A stretch of DNA of 64,000 bases from an uncultured Bacteroidales bacterium (lineage in GTDB: Bacteria; Bacteroidota; Bacteroidia; Bacteroidales; UBA932), in the NCBI GenBank assembly GCA_934695325.1, contig CAKUVD010000001.1:430875-494874 (forward strand), given 5' to 3'. The first letter of the stretch is position 1, and each line of letters begins with the position of its first letter. The position numbers were made by a program, and so were the translations under genes. The notes under the pieces were generated by a model. That model searched no databases, was not told where the DNA came from, and was given only the letters and a program-made list of their open reading frames with translations. Shown here piece by piece: positions 48,316-57,065 of this stretch.

Positions 48316-49641
48316 TCACTGTACCAGACCGGTGGCCTTGTTCCACGAGAGCGTGCGATAATAACTGTTCAGTTCAGTGCTGCCGTCCGCAGGAAGATAC
48401 ATACTCAAGCCACAGGACGTCTTGATTTCCAAAGAGATAAAATAACTTGACGAGGCCTTGTACAATACGCAGTCATCCAATGCGCTGTCCAGTACAGCAA
48501 GATCTTCTTCTGAAGCATTGGCCTTCACCAATATGTCCCTGAGGTCATAGAACCAGTGTTTCCTGTATCTGAAGTATCCCTGGACGTCATCAGGCCATAC
48601 CGTAAGCAAGCCGGAACGGTATTTCTGGAACATTGTCCTGCAGGCCGAGGCGAGCGCATCCATCCGAGAGCAGTCCACCAGAGATATGGTAAGCGATTTC
48701 CTCACTTCGTCCTGCTGTGAGGCATAATGCTCCCGAGAATCCTCGCAAAGTTCGACAAGGGCGGGGATGTTCTTGTTCAGGAGCCTGCTCGTCAATGTCT
48801 TGTAATCACATAACCCGTCCGCAAGGACTTCCGTCTGCGAGAACACCACATAATGGCATTTGTCCTTGAGCGCATAGGCCACTTCCACCCCACCCATAAG
48901 ACACGCATCGAAAATGATGTAATCCAATTTCATAGGCACAGCCTCGGCAAAAGCCTCCAGTTCCATCTCGTAAGTCGATGTGCTGGTTATATTGTCCACG
49001 CCTATGCTTTTCACGGCAGGGCCAGGAATGTCTTCATCCGGCAGAATGTATGGAACAGGCATTGCCATAAGCCTCCTTCTCCCATCTACGGACATCGCCT
49101 CATAATCAAGAGGCACGGAGAAATCATTGATCTTGCCAGTGGAATAATATCCTGGAGGCACCCATCCCGAAGCGTGGGAGGAGAATATCATCCCGTAACG
49201 GCTTCCCGGGAACATATCTCTGACAGTTGAAAGCACCGTATTCAAAGTATATACGGATGCCGCAACCGTATCGGCAGGATATGTCACCAGCGTGTCGCGG
49301 ACGACATTGCCCCACCCGTCAGATGCGAGACGGATAAGATATGACGGAGTCTTGTCGGTGAAACTTCTCGATGAGGAGACTCTGCGGGAATACACCAGGA
49401 CCACATCAGAAGCAGACCCGGCAAGCGGCAGCCAGCCCGACTCAAGGTCTCTGACATCATCTTCCAGTTCCGTGCTAAGGGTGTTGAACCCGGCAGAGTA
49501 CAGCAGCAGGACATCAGGAGTCCTGGGGGTGACCACCCTGTTGAAGCCGCCGCCACTGCCGGATCCGCCAGGAATCAGTTCCTTCGAGCACGATGCTATG
49601 ACAAGCACGGCAGCGATAACCGCCGCCACCGTATTTCTCAT
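48316..49641 (-). CDS. Clostripain-family (peptidase C11) cysteine protease lipoprotein
   Basis: The protein has 441 residues. The ATG at 49641 gives an ideal lipoprotein signal ending in VIASC (C18); an upstream ATG at 49665 lies at the predicted transcription start. The caspase-like catalytic pair is present: His in MIFSSHASGW and Cys in IIFDACLMGGVEVAYAL. Clostripain-type enzymes usually cleave after Arg or Lys. Several Bacteroidales exported C11 proteases are surface-bound or secreted. A short Gly/Ser spacer follows the lipid anchor. Convergent with tdk. Confidence 0.88.
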   Translation of the reverse strand: MRNTVAAVIAAVLVIASCSKELIPGGSGSGGGFNRVVTPRTPDVLLLYSAGFNTLSTELEDDVRDLESGWLPLAGSASDVVLVYSRRVSSSRSFTDKTPSYLIRLASDGWGNVVRDTLVTYPADTVAASVYTLNTVLSTVRDMFPGSRYGMIFSSHASGWVPPGYYSTGKINDFSVPLDYEAMSVDGRRRLMAMPVPYILPDEDIPGPAVKSIGVDNITSTSTYEMELEAFAEAVPMKLDYIIFDACLMGGVEVAYALKDKCHYVVFSQTEVLADGLCDYKTLTSRLLNKNIPALVELCEDSREHYASQQDEVRKSLTISLVDCSRMDALASACRTMFQKYRSGLLTVWPDDVQGYFRYRKHWFYDLRDILVKANASEEDLAVLDSALDDCVLYKASSSYFISLEIKTSCGLSMYLPADGSTELNSYYRTLSWNKATGLVQ

Positions 49642-49671
49642 TCTATTTATCACTACATTCCGCATATTCTA

Positions 49672-49679
49672 CAAATATA
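49672..49679 (-). promoter_or_regulatory. -7 element of the C11 protease gene
   Basis: TATATTTG on the minus strand. It supports translation starting at 49641. Confidence 0.5.
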
Positions 49680-49694
49680 GTCAATTTTAATTAT

Positions 49695-49702
49695 TATTTT
49701 TG
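49695..49702 (+). promoter_or_regulatory. -7 element of the DPP III/xerD operon
   Basis: TATTTTTG, 51 bases before the DPP III ATG. The box overlaps the start of a longer open frame and so argues for the later ATG. Confidence 0.5.
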
Positions 49703-49753
49703 CACTATGCGCTCCCCTTTTCGGGAGCGGAGGACAGACAAACATACTTGAAA

Positions 49754-51763
49754 ATGAAAAATATCACGAAAATGTTACTGACAGTGGCTTCCGCCGCCGC
49801 TGTCGCGTCTTGCGGACAGAACGGCGACAAGAATCAAGCAGAAAAATTCCGTTATCTGGTGGACGAATTCGCGGACGTCAAGATAATGCGGTATCAGATT
49901 CCCGGATGGGACAGGCTCTCGCTGAGGCAGAAGGAATATATCTATCACCTCAGCGAGGCAGCAAAATATGGATGGGACATCTACTGGGACCAGAACTGCA
50001 AGGACAACATCGCCATAAGGAAAGTCCTCCAGAACATCCTGGAAAACTACAAGGGCGACCGCACAACGAAGGAGTTCCAAGACTTCACGGTATATGCGAA
50101 GCGTGTATTCTTCAGCAGCGGCATACACCATCACTATGCCGAGGACAAGTTCTTCCCTGCCTGCAGCCGCGAGTATTTCCGCTCCATAATGGAGGCTGCA
50201 GGCGATGGAGATAAGGCCGAAGCCCTCCTTGACATCATTTATAATCCTGGAATCTATGCACAGAGACGCTCGTCATCCAAGACAGGCGACATCGTTGCCC
50301 TTTCTTCTGTGAATTTCTATGAGGGCGTAACCAGGGACGAAGTGGAAAGATACTATGCGGGAATCATTGACGCTAAGGACCCTCAGCCGATATCCTATGG
50401 TCTTAACACGAAAGTCGTGAAAGGAGAGGACGGCGTGATCCGCGAACTCCCGTGGAAGGTCGGAGGCATTTACGGTCCCGCACTGGAGAAGATCTGCGAC
50501 GAACTGGAGAAGGCCAAGGCGGTTGCCGAGAATGACACACAGAAAAAGGAAATCTCAGAGCTTCAGGAATATTACAGGACAGGAGACCTCAGACTCTGGG
50601 ACAAATATAACATCACTTGGGTGACAGACACCCTCGGAATCGTGGATTTCACGAACGGCTTCGTGGAGGACTACAACGACCCTCTCGGACGCAAGGCATA
50701 CTGGGAGTCCGTCGTGAACGTGAAAGACTCGGCAGCCTCGGCACGTACAGAACTGCTCAGCGCCAACGCCCAGTGGTTCGAGGATCACGCCCCTATTGAC
50801 GACCGCTTCAAGAAGAAGAGCGTGAAGGGCATCTCTGCCAAAGTCATTGACGCTACCTGCCTCGGAGGCGGATGCTTCCCTGCGACACCTATCGGAATCA
50901 ACCTTCCGAATGCCGATTGGATCCGCAAGGAATACGGTTCCAAGTCAGTCACCATAGCGAACATCACGCACGCATACGACGCTGCGGCCAACGAATCTCC
51001 GAAGTCCGTGCTCGACGAGTTCGCATACTCTGATGAGGAAAAGTCAATGCAGAGGAAATATGGCGCATACGATGACGAGATCCACACCGACCTGCACGAA
51101 TGCCTGGGCCACGGCTCCGGCCAACTCCTTCCGGGAGTGTCCGCTACGGCTATGGGTGAATTCGCATCTGCATTGGAAGAGGCCCGCGCCGACCTGTTCG
51201 GACTGTACTACATAGCTGACCCTAAACTTGTCGAACTCGGCATCCTGCCTGACAAGGAAGCATATAAGCCTCAGTATTCCAATTATATCCGCAATGGCCT
51301 TATGGTCCAGACGAACCGCATCGAGCTTGGCCGCCAGATAACGGAGGCACATATGCAGAATCGTCAGCTCATCGCGGCGTGGTGTTATGAGAAAGGCCAG
51401 AAGGACAATGTCATCGAAAAGAAGGTCAAGGACGGAAAGACATACTTCATCGTCAATGACTTCGAGGCACTCCGTAATCTGTTCGGAAAGCTTCTCGCAG
51501 AGATACAGAGAATCAAGTCAGAAGGAGACTACGAGGCCGGCAAGGAACTGATAATGAAGTATGCCGTGGACATCGACCCTGAGCTTCATAAGGAAGTGCG
51601 CACACGCTATGCCGCCCTCGGCCTCAAGCCTTATGGCGGATTCATCAATCCCGAGATCGTTCCTGTGGAGAAAGACGGAGTCATCGTGGACTACAAGGTA
51701 GAATATCCTGACGATTTCCTCGGTCAGATGCTTGAGTATTGTCATAAATATTCCACACTATAG
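49754..51763 (+). CDS. Dipeptidyl peptidase III (peptidase M49) lipoprotein
   Basis: The protein has 669 residues from the ATG at 49754. The signal ends in AVASC (C20). The M49 zinc motif is present in the form HECLGHG (H448 by count), followed by the second metal-ligand motif EEARAD in the next 50 residues. DPP III removes dipeptides from the N-terminus of short peptides. Many homologues are cytosolic; the lipobox here indicates an envelope-anchored form. The stop TAG shares its last base with the GTG start of xerD, so the genes are co-transcribed and probably coupled. Confidence 0.93.
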   Translation: MKNITKMLLTVASAAAVASCGQNGDKNQAEKFRYLVDEFADVKIMRYQIPGWDRLSLRQKEYIYHLSEAAKYGWDIYWDQNCKDNIAIRKVLQNILENYKGDRTTKEFQDFTVYAKRVFFSSGIHHHYAEDKFFPACSREYFRSIMEAAGDGDKAEALLDIIYNPGIYAQRRSSSKTGDIVALSSVNFYEGVTRDEVERYYAGIIDAKDPQPISYGLNTKVVKGEDGVIRELPWKVGGIYGPALEKICDELEKAKAVAENDTQKKEISELQEYYRTGDLRLWDKYNITWVTDTLGIVDFTNGFVEDYNDPLGRKAYWESVVNVKDSAASARTELLSANAQWFEDHAPIDDRFKKKSVKGISAKVIDATCLGGGCFPATPIGINLPNADWIRKEYGSKSVTIANITHAYDAAANESPKSVLDEFAYSDEEKSMQRKYGAYDDEIHTDLHECLGHGSGQLLPGVSATAMGEFASALEEARADLFGLYYIADPKLVELGILPDKEAYKPQYSNYIRNGLMVQTNRIELGRQITEAHMQNRQLIAAWCYEKGQKDNVIEKKVKDGKTYFIVNDFEALRNLFGKLLAEIQRIKSEGDYEAGKELIMKYAVDIDPELHKEVRTRYAALGLKPYGGFINPEIVPVEKDGVIVDYKVEYPDDFLGQMLEYCHKYSTL

Positions 51764-52674
51764 TGTACAGCTCTTCGGAAGAATATCTAAAAGGCTACAG
51801 GACATATCTCCGTATGGAACGGAATATGTCCTGTAACACTTGTGACTCCTACTGCAGTGACATACGTGAGTTCCTGAACTTTCTGGAAGAAAAATCAGGT
51901 ACGGTCGGCACAAACCCGACGAATGTCTGCAGAGAAGACATCCTGGCATATCTGGAGAGCAGAGGAGACGCCGGAAAAGAATCCATAACCAAACGGACAC
52001 AGGCCCGCATCATAAGTTCATTCCGGTCATTCTGGTCCTGGCTTCAGATAGAGGGCGAGATCCAGGAGAATCCCTGTGACGGGATAGATGCCCCGAAAAT
52101 AGGACGATACCTTCCCGCAGTGCTGTCCGTCGATGAGGTCACGGCGATAATGGACTCCGTGGATCTGTCAGGATGGACTGGCCTCCGAGACCGCGCGATA
52201 CTTGAGCTTCTATACGGATGCGGCCTCCGTGTGTCTGAGGCGGTGTCAATGCGCCTGTCCGACGTTTTCATTGACGACGGGTTCATAAGAGTCACGGGAA
52301 AAGGTGACAAACAGAGGATCGTTCCGATGGGAGAACCGGCCAAAGATGCCGTGCTCGCATATCTGGCGGCACGTCCCGAGACCGACAGAAGATATGAAGA
52401 TGTGCTTTTCCTCAACAAGCGAGGAACCGGACTGAGCAGAGTGGCGATATTTGAAATGGTCAAGCGGCAAGCCGCCCTCGCCGGCATTGACAAGGAAATA
52501 TCCCCGCATACATTCAGGCATTCCTTCGCTACGCACCTTCTGGAAGGCGGCGCTGACTTGCGCGGTGTACAGGAGATGCTCGGACACGAAAGCGTGCTCA
52601 CTACTGAGATATATACGCATCTCGACAGCGAATCCTGGCAACAGGACATCCTAAGGCATCATCCGAAATCATAA
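51763..52674 (+). CDS. xerD: Tyrosine recombinase XerD/XerC type
   Basis: The protein has 303 residues, starting at a GTG that overlaps the DPP III stop. A later ATG at 51814 would cut into the SAM-like N-terminal domain. Catalytic residues are all present: Arg in GCGLRVSE, Lys in VTGKGDKQR, HTFRH, His in GHES and Tyr in EIYTHL. The full length without extension fits the chromosome-dimer-resolution recombinases and not an integrase. XerC and XerD cannot be separated by eye with certainty. Confidence 0.92.
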   Translation: MYSSSEEYLKGYRTYLRMERNMSCNTCDSYCSDIREFLNFLEEKSGTVGTNPTNVCREDILAYLESRGDAGKESITKRTQARIISSFRSFWSWLQIEGEIQENPCDGIDAPKIGRYLPAVLSVDEVTAIMDSVDLSGWTGLRDRAILELLYGCGLRVSEAVSMRLSDVFIDDGFIRVTGKGDKQRIVPMGEPAKDAVLAYLAARPETDRRYEDVLFLNKRGTGLSRVAIFEMVKRQAALAGIDKEISPHTFRHSFATHLLEGGADLRGVQEMLGHESVLTTEIYTHLDSESWQQDILRHHPKS

Positions 52675-52695
52675 AATACAGGTTATCAAAACATA

Positions 52696-53265
52696 ATGAT
52701 TATGAAAGACGCGATATCAGACAAGGGAAAATGGAAAGTCCTGAAAAGCGAATATCTGTTCAGAAGGCCTTGGCTCACGGTAAGGCGCGACTGCGTGGAA
52801 CTGCCTGACGGAAGGCAGAATCCAGAATTCTACGTCCTGGAGTATCCCGACTGGGTCAATGTCATAGCATTGACAGAAGACGGACAGTTCGTAATGGAAA
52901 GACAGTACCGTCACGGACTTGGGAAGACCTGCTACGAGATCCCGGCTGGAGTGATAGAGACGGGAGAGACTCCTCTGGAGGCCGCAAAGCGAGAGCTGAT
53001 GGAGGAGACAGGATATGGAGAAGGAGAATGGAAGGAGCTGATGACCATATCCGGCAACCCAAGCACGACGGACAATCTTTCTCACTGCTTCGTGGCGACT
53101 GGGGTGAAAAAACTTGGCGGTCAGCATCTTGACAGCACCGAGGACCTGGAGATTGTCATCCTCGACGAGGCGCAGGTGAAGGATCTAATGGTCAATGACC
53201 AGATAAAGCAGGCGCTGATGGCCGCACCTCTCTGGCGCTTCTTCGCTGAAAACAAGTTACTGTAA
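52696..53265 (+). CDS. NUDIX hydrolase, ADP-ribose pyrophosphatase-like
   Basis: The protein has 189 residues; an ATG two codons on (52702) may be the real start. The complete NUDIX box GX5EX7REUXEEXGU begins at GVIETGE and continues with RELMEETGY. An upstream ERQYRHGL and a preceding EIPAGV are typical of the ADP-sugar pyrophosphatase subgroup. It would hydrolyse ADP-ribose or related nucleotide sugars. It follows xerD by 21 bases, so it may be the third gene of that operon. Confidence 0.88.
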   Translation: MIMKDAISDKGKWKVLKSEYLFRRPWLTVRRDCVELPDGRQNPEFYVLEYPDWVNVIALTEDGQFVMERQYRHGLGKTCYEIPAGVIETGETPLEAAKRELMEETGYGEGEWKELMTISGNPSTTDNLSHCFVATGVKKLGGQHLDSTEDLEIVILDEAQVKDLMVNDQIKQALMAAPLWRFFAENKLL

Positions 53266-53304
53266 TTCCTTTCATACTGGCAGACACCCGTATTGCCAAA
53301 CGAG

Positions 53305-53343
53305 AAAGAGGCCGCAAAGTTGCCTTGACTTTGCGACCTCTTT
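53305..53343 (+). terminator. Bidirectional terminator between the NUDIX and FKBP genes
   Basis: AAAGAGGCCGCAAAGT and ACTTTGCGACCTCTTT pair almost completely around a seven-base loop, with T-rich ends on both strands. Confidence 0.85.
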
Positions 53344-53416
53344 AATATATCCTATGCAGGCTGCCGTACGCTCAACCCAGATGGCGGGGTATTCCGGCAC
53401 CCTTTTGCCTCTTTCC

Positions 53417-54022
53417 TTAGAGGACCTCGATAAGTTCTACCTTGAACACGAGAGCTGCATAAGGAGGGATGGCACCCTGTGCGCCAGACTCACCGTACCC
53501 GAGTTTATAAGGTATATAGAGTTCCCAGACCGAGCCTTCGCTCATAAGCTGAAGGGCCTCTGTCCAACCAGGGATCACCTGGTTCACGCCGAACACCGCA
53601 GGCTGCTTGCGGTCGTATGAGCTGTCGAACTTCTCGCCATCGACGAACGTGCCCTCATAGTGGCATTTGACCTTGTCGGTCAGCTCCGGCATACGTCCCT
53701 CACCTTCCTTGATGACCTTATACTGAAGACCGCTTGGCAGCACGATCACACCTTCCTTCTTCGCATTGGCGGCAAGGAATTCCTCGCCCTCTTTCTTCAT
53801 CACCTCAGCTATTTCAGCCTGCTCAGACGCCTGTTTTTCCTGAAGCTGCTGGAAATACTTGTCAAGAAGGTCGCTGGCCTCTTCATAAGATATGGCCGGC
53901 TTCGTCCTGGTCAATGTCGCTTTCAGTCCTGCGACGAAATCATCGAAAGCCACTTCCTTGACACCCGACTGGAGCATATTGTGGGCAATGCTCATACCCA
54001 ATGCGTAACTGTTCTTATCCAT
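53417..54022 (-). CDS. FKBP-type peptidyl-prolyl cis-trans isomerase
   Basis: The protein has 201 residues. An N-terminal helical dimerisation part (about 1-90) precedes the FKBP domain (about 100-201), with KCHYEGTFVDGEKFDSSYDR, IPGWTEALQLMSEGS and IPPYAALVFKVELIEV. No signal peptide is seen, so it is likely cytoplasmic and FklB-like. It catalyses proline isomerisation during folding. It is divergent from the glycosyltransferase cluster and not obviously part of it. Confidence 0.93.
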   Translation of the reverse strand: MDKNSYALGMSIAHNMLQSGVKEVAFDDFVAGLKATLTRTKPAISYEEASDLLDKYFQQLQEKQASEQAEIAEVMKKEGEEFLAANAKKEGVIVLPSGLQYKVIKEGEGRMPELTDKVKCHYEGTFVDGEKFDSSYDRKQPAVFGVNQVIPGWTEALQLMSEGSVWELYIPYKLGYGESGAQGAIPPYAALVFKVELIEVL

Positions 54023-54066
54023 TTCTGTATTTGTTTCAATATAGCATTCCCGAAAAAATGCAGGCG

Positions 54067-54074
54067 CAAAGATA
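54067..54074 (-). promoter_or_regulatory. -7 element of the FKBP gene
   Basis: TATCTTTG on the minus strand, 44 bases before the ATG. Confidence 0.5.
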
Positions 54075-54097
54075 CGGAAATTTCAAAGATTTCTTCG

Positions 54098-54105
54098 TAT
54101 GTTTG
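54098..54105 (+). promoter_or_regulatory. -7 element of the first glycosyltransferase gene
   Basis: TATGTTTG, 52 bases before the ATG at 54158. Confidence 0.5.
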
Positions 54106-54157
54106 CAATCTTTGAGCAAAAAATCATTTACTGTATACGACCAAAATTCTTACGGAG

Positions 54158-55147
54158 ATGCCGCTTGTCAGTATAATAGTACCTGTATATAATGTAGAGA
54201 GATTCGTGGCGCAGTGCATCGAGTCCGTGATTGCCCAGACCTTCAGGGACTGGGAGCTTATACTCATTGACGACGGGGCGACAGACCGCTCCGGAGCCAT
54301 CTGTGACGAATATGCAGCTACAGATGACAGGATAAAGGTGATCCACAAGGCCAATACCGGGCTGTCCGACAGCCGGAACCTCGGCATAGAAATAGCATCC
54401 GCCGGCATCATCGGTTTCATCGACTCTGATGACTGGGTGGAGCCTGATATGTTCGAAAAGATGTATGGCACCATAATGAAGACGGGGGCGGACATCGCCG
54501 TATGCGGAGTCTTCAAGGACTATCCGGGAAAGAGCACTGCCAAATGCCCGCTGAAGCACGACGAGGTGCTGACACGTGACCAGGCATTGTTCCTGATTAT
54601 GGATGACAGACGGATATTCAGCTATGTCTGGGACAAGTTCTACCGCAAGGAGATTCTTGTCGAGAAGATGCCTTCACGGATGTACGAAGACTACGCTACC
54701 ACGCCAAAATGGTTCTCGCACGCCAGGACGGTCGCGATATGCAATGTGCCGCTATACCACTACAGACAGAGACAGGGCAGCATCGACCATCATATAGACC
54801 CGCAGAGGAGCGTGGACTTCTTCAGTGCGGAGAAGGACCGGTATAAGTTCATCATTGACAATGGTTTTCTCCCCGAGCACCAGCATTTCTTCAGGAACAA
54901 GGTGCTGAAGATGGGAGTCAAGATGGCAAAGGAAGCGAGCAGATGCGGCAGAAAACCGGAAGAGATTCTCAGTTACGTGGAGCAGATACGCGCTTCGCTT
55001 CCGGAATATCTTCCGGTAGACAGAAAGCTTATTCACGCAAGGAAAAGGAGAAGGCTCAGGATTCTGCTGAAGGATCCGATGAGATTCATCAGAATGGCCA
55101 TCTTCACTGGAAAGTTCATCTTCGAGCGACATCCGAAGATGTTCTGA
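54158..55147 (+). CDS. Family 2 glycosyltransferase
   Basis: The protein has 329 residues. The GT-A fold opens with VSIIVPVYNVERFVAQCIES. The nucleotide-sugar site is DDGATDRS, followed by TGLSDSRNLGIEIA and the metal-binding DSDDW near residue 91. The C-terminal part from about 225 is basic and helical, as in enzymes that act at the inner membrane on lipid-linked glycans. It starts the surface-glycan cluster and converges on a licD gene. Sugar specificity cannot be read. Confidence 0.9.
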   Translation: MPLVSIIVPVYNVERFVAQCIESVIAQTFRDWELILIDDGATDRSGAICDEYAATDDRIKVIHKANTGLSDSRNLGIEIASAGIIGFIDSDDWVEPDMFEKMYGTIMKTGADIAVCGVFKDYPGKSTAKCPLKHDEVLTRDQALFLIMDDRRIFSYVWDKFYRKEILVEKMPSRMYEDYATTPKWFSHARTVAICNVPLYHYRQRQGSIDHHIDPQRSVDFFSAEKDRYKFIIDNGFLPEHQHFFRNKVLKMGVKMAKEASRCGRKPEEILSYVEQIRASLPEYLPVDRKLIHARKRRRLRILLKDPMRFIRMAIFTGKFIFERHPKMF

Positions 55148-55153
55148 CCTTCG

Positions 55154-55954
55154 TCAATCTTTCACGTAGGCGGTGATGTCGTGAGTCCGACGCTTGCCCA
55201 AGGGAGGAAGCTGCATATAGTCTCCGTACTGCTGGACAAGAAACTTCTCCCACTGCGAGAAAGCCTTGAACCTACATCCCTCGAACTCAAGTTCCGTATA
55301 GGTCTCGAAGAGGCTTCGCTCGAATATCTCCTTCAGTCCGTTATACATCACGGACACTGAGCCGGCAAGACGGCAACTCCCGAAATCATAGCTCCTCATA
55401 AGCGCATCACACTTGCGCTCCCAATACTCCGGGCCCATAATATGAGCTTCCAGTTTGGAGATGAGCGGCTGATGGAAGTCGAGAAGGTCAAATCTCGTAC
55501 CGCAGATGTTCAAGCGATGCGACCAGGACGAAAGCCTGCGCTCCATACGTCGCTGGACATTTATGTCATCCGGCTTGCCGTCCACTGGAAAGACATCGAT
55601 GTTCAGGCCGAATCTGTACATCACGGACTTTCCCTGAAGGCTGACAGTGTGCGTGTCGTGCACTTTGGCAAAGAAATGGATGAAACATTCATCCTCACTG
55701 ACAGTATTGTACAGACAGCGGTATCTTGCTCCGTGAGTTTTCCCGAACGTGGACACGAACCGGTCGAAATCAGGCCTGGGCATAAGTATGTCGATATCAT
55801 CGTCCCAGGGAATGAAACCCTTGTGGCGCACCGCTCCGAGGAGAGTCCCGTAAGCCATAGAATACCTCAGACCGTTTTCTGTACAGAATCTGTCCACCTC
55901 TTTCAGGATGTCCAGAAGATATATATGTATTTCGTCTTGTGACAGCAGTCTCAT
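55154..55954 (-). CDS. LicD-family phosphotransferase (first copy)
   Basis: The protein has 266 residues. The LicD signature is complete: YSMAYGTLLGAVRHKGFIP followed by WDDDIDILMPR near residues 31-60. LicD/fukutin proteins move phospho-alcohols such as phosphocholine or ribitol phosphate from CDP carriers to glycans, using the Asp cluster for metal. It is paralogous to the gene at 58403. Its promoter overlaps that of the divergent aminotransferase gene, so both can be controlled together. Confidence 0.9.
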   Translation of the reverse strand: MRLLSQDEIHIYLLDILKEVDRFCTENGLRYSMAYGTLLGAVRHKGFIPWDDDIDILMPRPDFDRFVSTFGKTHGARYRCLYNTVSEDECFIHFFAKVHDTHTVSLQGKSVMYRFGLNIDVFPVDGKPDDINVQRRMERRLSSWSHRLNICGTRFDLLDFHQPLISKLEAHIMGPEYWERKCDALMRSYDFGSCRLAGSVSVMYNGLKEIFERSLFETYTELEFEGCRFKAFSQWEKFLVQQYGDYMQLPPLGKRRTHDITAYVKD

Positions 55955-55970
55955 ATACTTGTTTTATGCA

Positions 55971-55987
55971 CAAATTTATTAAATTTG
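55971..55987. promoter_or_regulatory. Overlapping divergent -7 elements for licD and the aminotransferase
   Basis: CAAATTTATTAAATTTG is a near-perfect palindrome. It reads TAAATTTG on the minus strand (55971-55978) and TAAATTTG on the plus strand (55980-55987). Leaders would be about 10 and 16 bases. The two polymerases could not bind at once. Confidence 0.6.
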
Positions 55988-56009
55988 CAGAAATATATAA
56001 CACTTCATA

Positions 56010-57056
56010 ATGAAATCATTCGTATTTCCGGGGAACATCGATCCTGCCATCGCCGCCATCGGCGCAGAGCCGATTCCATATATGAGGACAACGGAATTCT
56101 CCGAAATAAATCTCGAATCAGAAGAGATCCTGCTTGACCTGATCCACTGCAAGGGTGGAAAAACCATAATCTACACAGGCTCGGGAACAGGGGCTATGGC
56201 CGCAATCACAGAGAACTACGTCTATACCAAGAAGAAAGCCATCGTCATAGACGGCGGCTCATTCGGCAGACGCTGGGTATCCCTGTGCGAGTACTACGGC
56301 ATACCTGTGACCGATTTCAAGGTGGAATTCACGAAAGACATAGACTATGACTCCCTGGAAAGGGCCATCGAGAAAGAACGTCCCGACGTGTTCCTGTGCC
56401 AGCACCACGAGACATCATCCGGCGTATTGTATGACTTGAAGAGAATTTCAGAGATATGCCATAGGCATAATGTCTCGATGGTCGTGGATGTCATCAGTTC
56501 TTTCCTTGCCGAGGAACTGGATATGGACGCACTTGGAATAGACATCTGCGTCACCAGTTCACAGAAAGGCCTGAACATACCTCCCGGGCTGTCCATCGTG
56601 TTCCTCAGCCAAAGGCTGGAGGGATACAAGTTCGCCAACAGAGGATACTATTGGGACTTCGAGGAGAACCTCGCGAACCTGAGGCGCGGTCAGACACCTT
56701 TCAGTCCAGCGACATCCATATATCTGCAGCTCAATATGCGCCTTCGGCAGCTCTCTGCCCAGGGAGGCGAGCGCCAGAACATCCTCGCTGTACGTCACAG
56801 AGCGGAGGTATTCCGCGGCGAATGCGTGAGGTATGGTTGGAAGATGCCGTCAGAGAGCCCGTCATACGCCATCACCGCAATACAGACTGCCGACACTGCG
56901 GAAAGGAGGATATTCAGAGGACTCATCGAAAGGTATTCCACCTACATAATGCCGGGAAGCATACCGGGATTCTACAGGATATCACATATGGGCCTGTCCT
57001 CAGACGAAGAACTAAGGGAACTCGCCTCTCGCATATATGAACTGGAACAAGCCTGA
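56010..57056 (+). CDS. Class V PLP-dependent aminotransferase (2-aminoethylphosphonate/serine-pyruvate transaminase-like)
   Basis: The protein has 348 residues. The class V fold is clear: phosphate-cup GSGTGAM at 58-64, SSGVL near 136, Asp in VVDVISS near 160, the PLP lysine K186 in SSQKGLNIPPG, and a C-terminal RISHMG arginine. Relatives move amino groups between alanine, serine or aminoethylphosphonate and a keto acid or aldehyde. No phosphonate genes (PEP mutase, phosphonopyruvate decarboxylase) are nearby. With the adjacent cytidylyltransferase and LicD genes it could make the amino-alcohol phosphate that is then CDP-activated. Confidence 0.85.
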   Translation: MKSFVFPGNIDPAIAAIGAEPIPYMRTTEFSEINLESEEILLDLIHCKGGKTIIYTGSGTGAMAAITENYVYTKKKAIVIDGGSFGRRWVSLCEYYGIPVTDFKVEFTKDIDYDSLERAIEKERPDVFLCQHHETSSGVLYDLKRISEICHRHNVSMVVDVISSFLAEELDMDALGIDICVTSSQKGLNIPPGLSIVFLSQRLEGYKFANRGYYWDFEENLANLRRGQTPFSPATSIYLQLNMRLRQLSAQGGERQNILAVRHRAEVFRGECVRYGWKMPSESPSYAITAIQTADTAERRIFRGLIERYSTYIMPGSIPGFYRISHMGLSSDEELRELASRIYELEQA

Positions 57057-57065
57057 GAAGATGAT

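Noticed and set aside
51763..52674. Integrase of a mobile element
   Set aside because: The length, lack of extra domains and setting without att sites or cargo fit a chromosomal XerC/XerD.
56010..57056. Phosphonate (2-aminoethylphosphonate) pathway
   Set aside because: The aminotransferase resembles that of the pathway, but PEP mutase and phosphonopyruvate decarboxylase genes are missing here.
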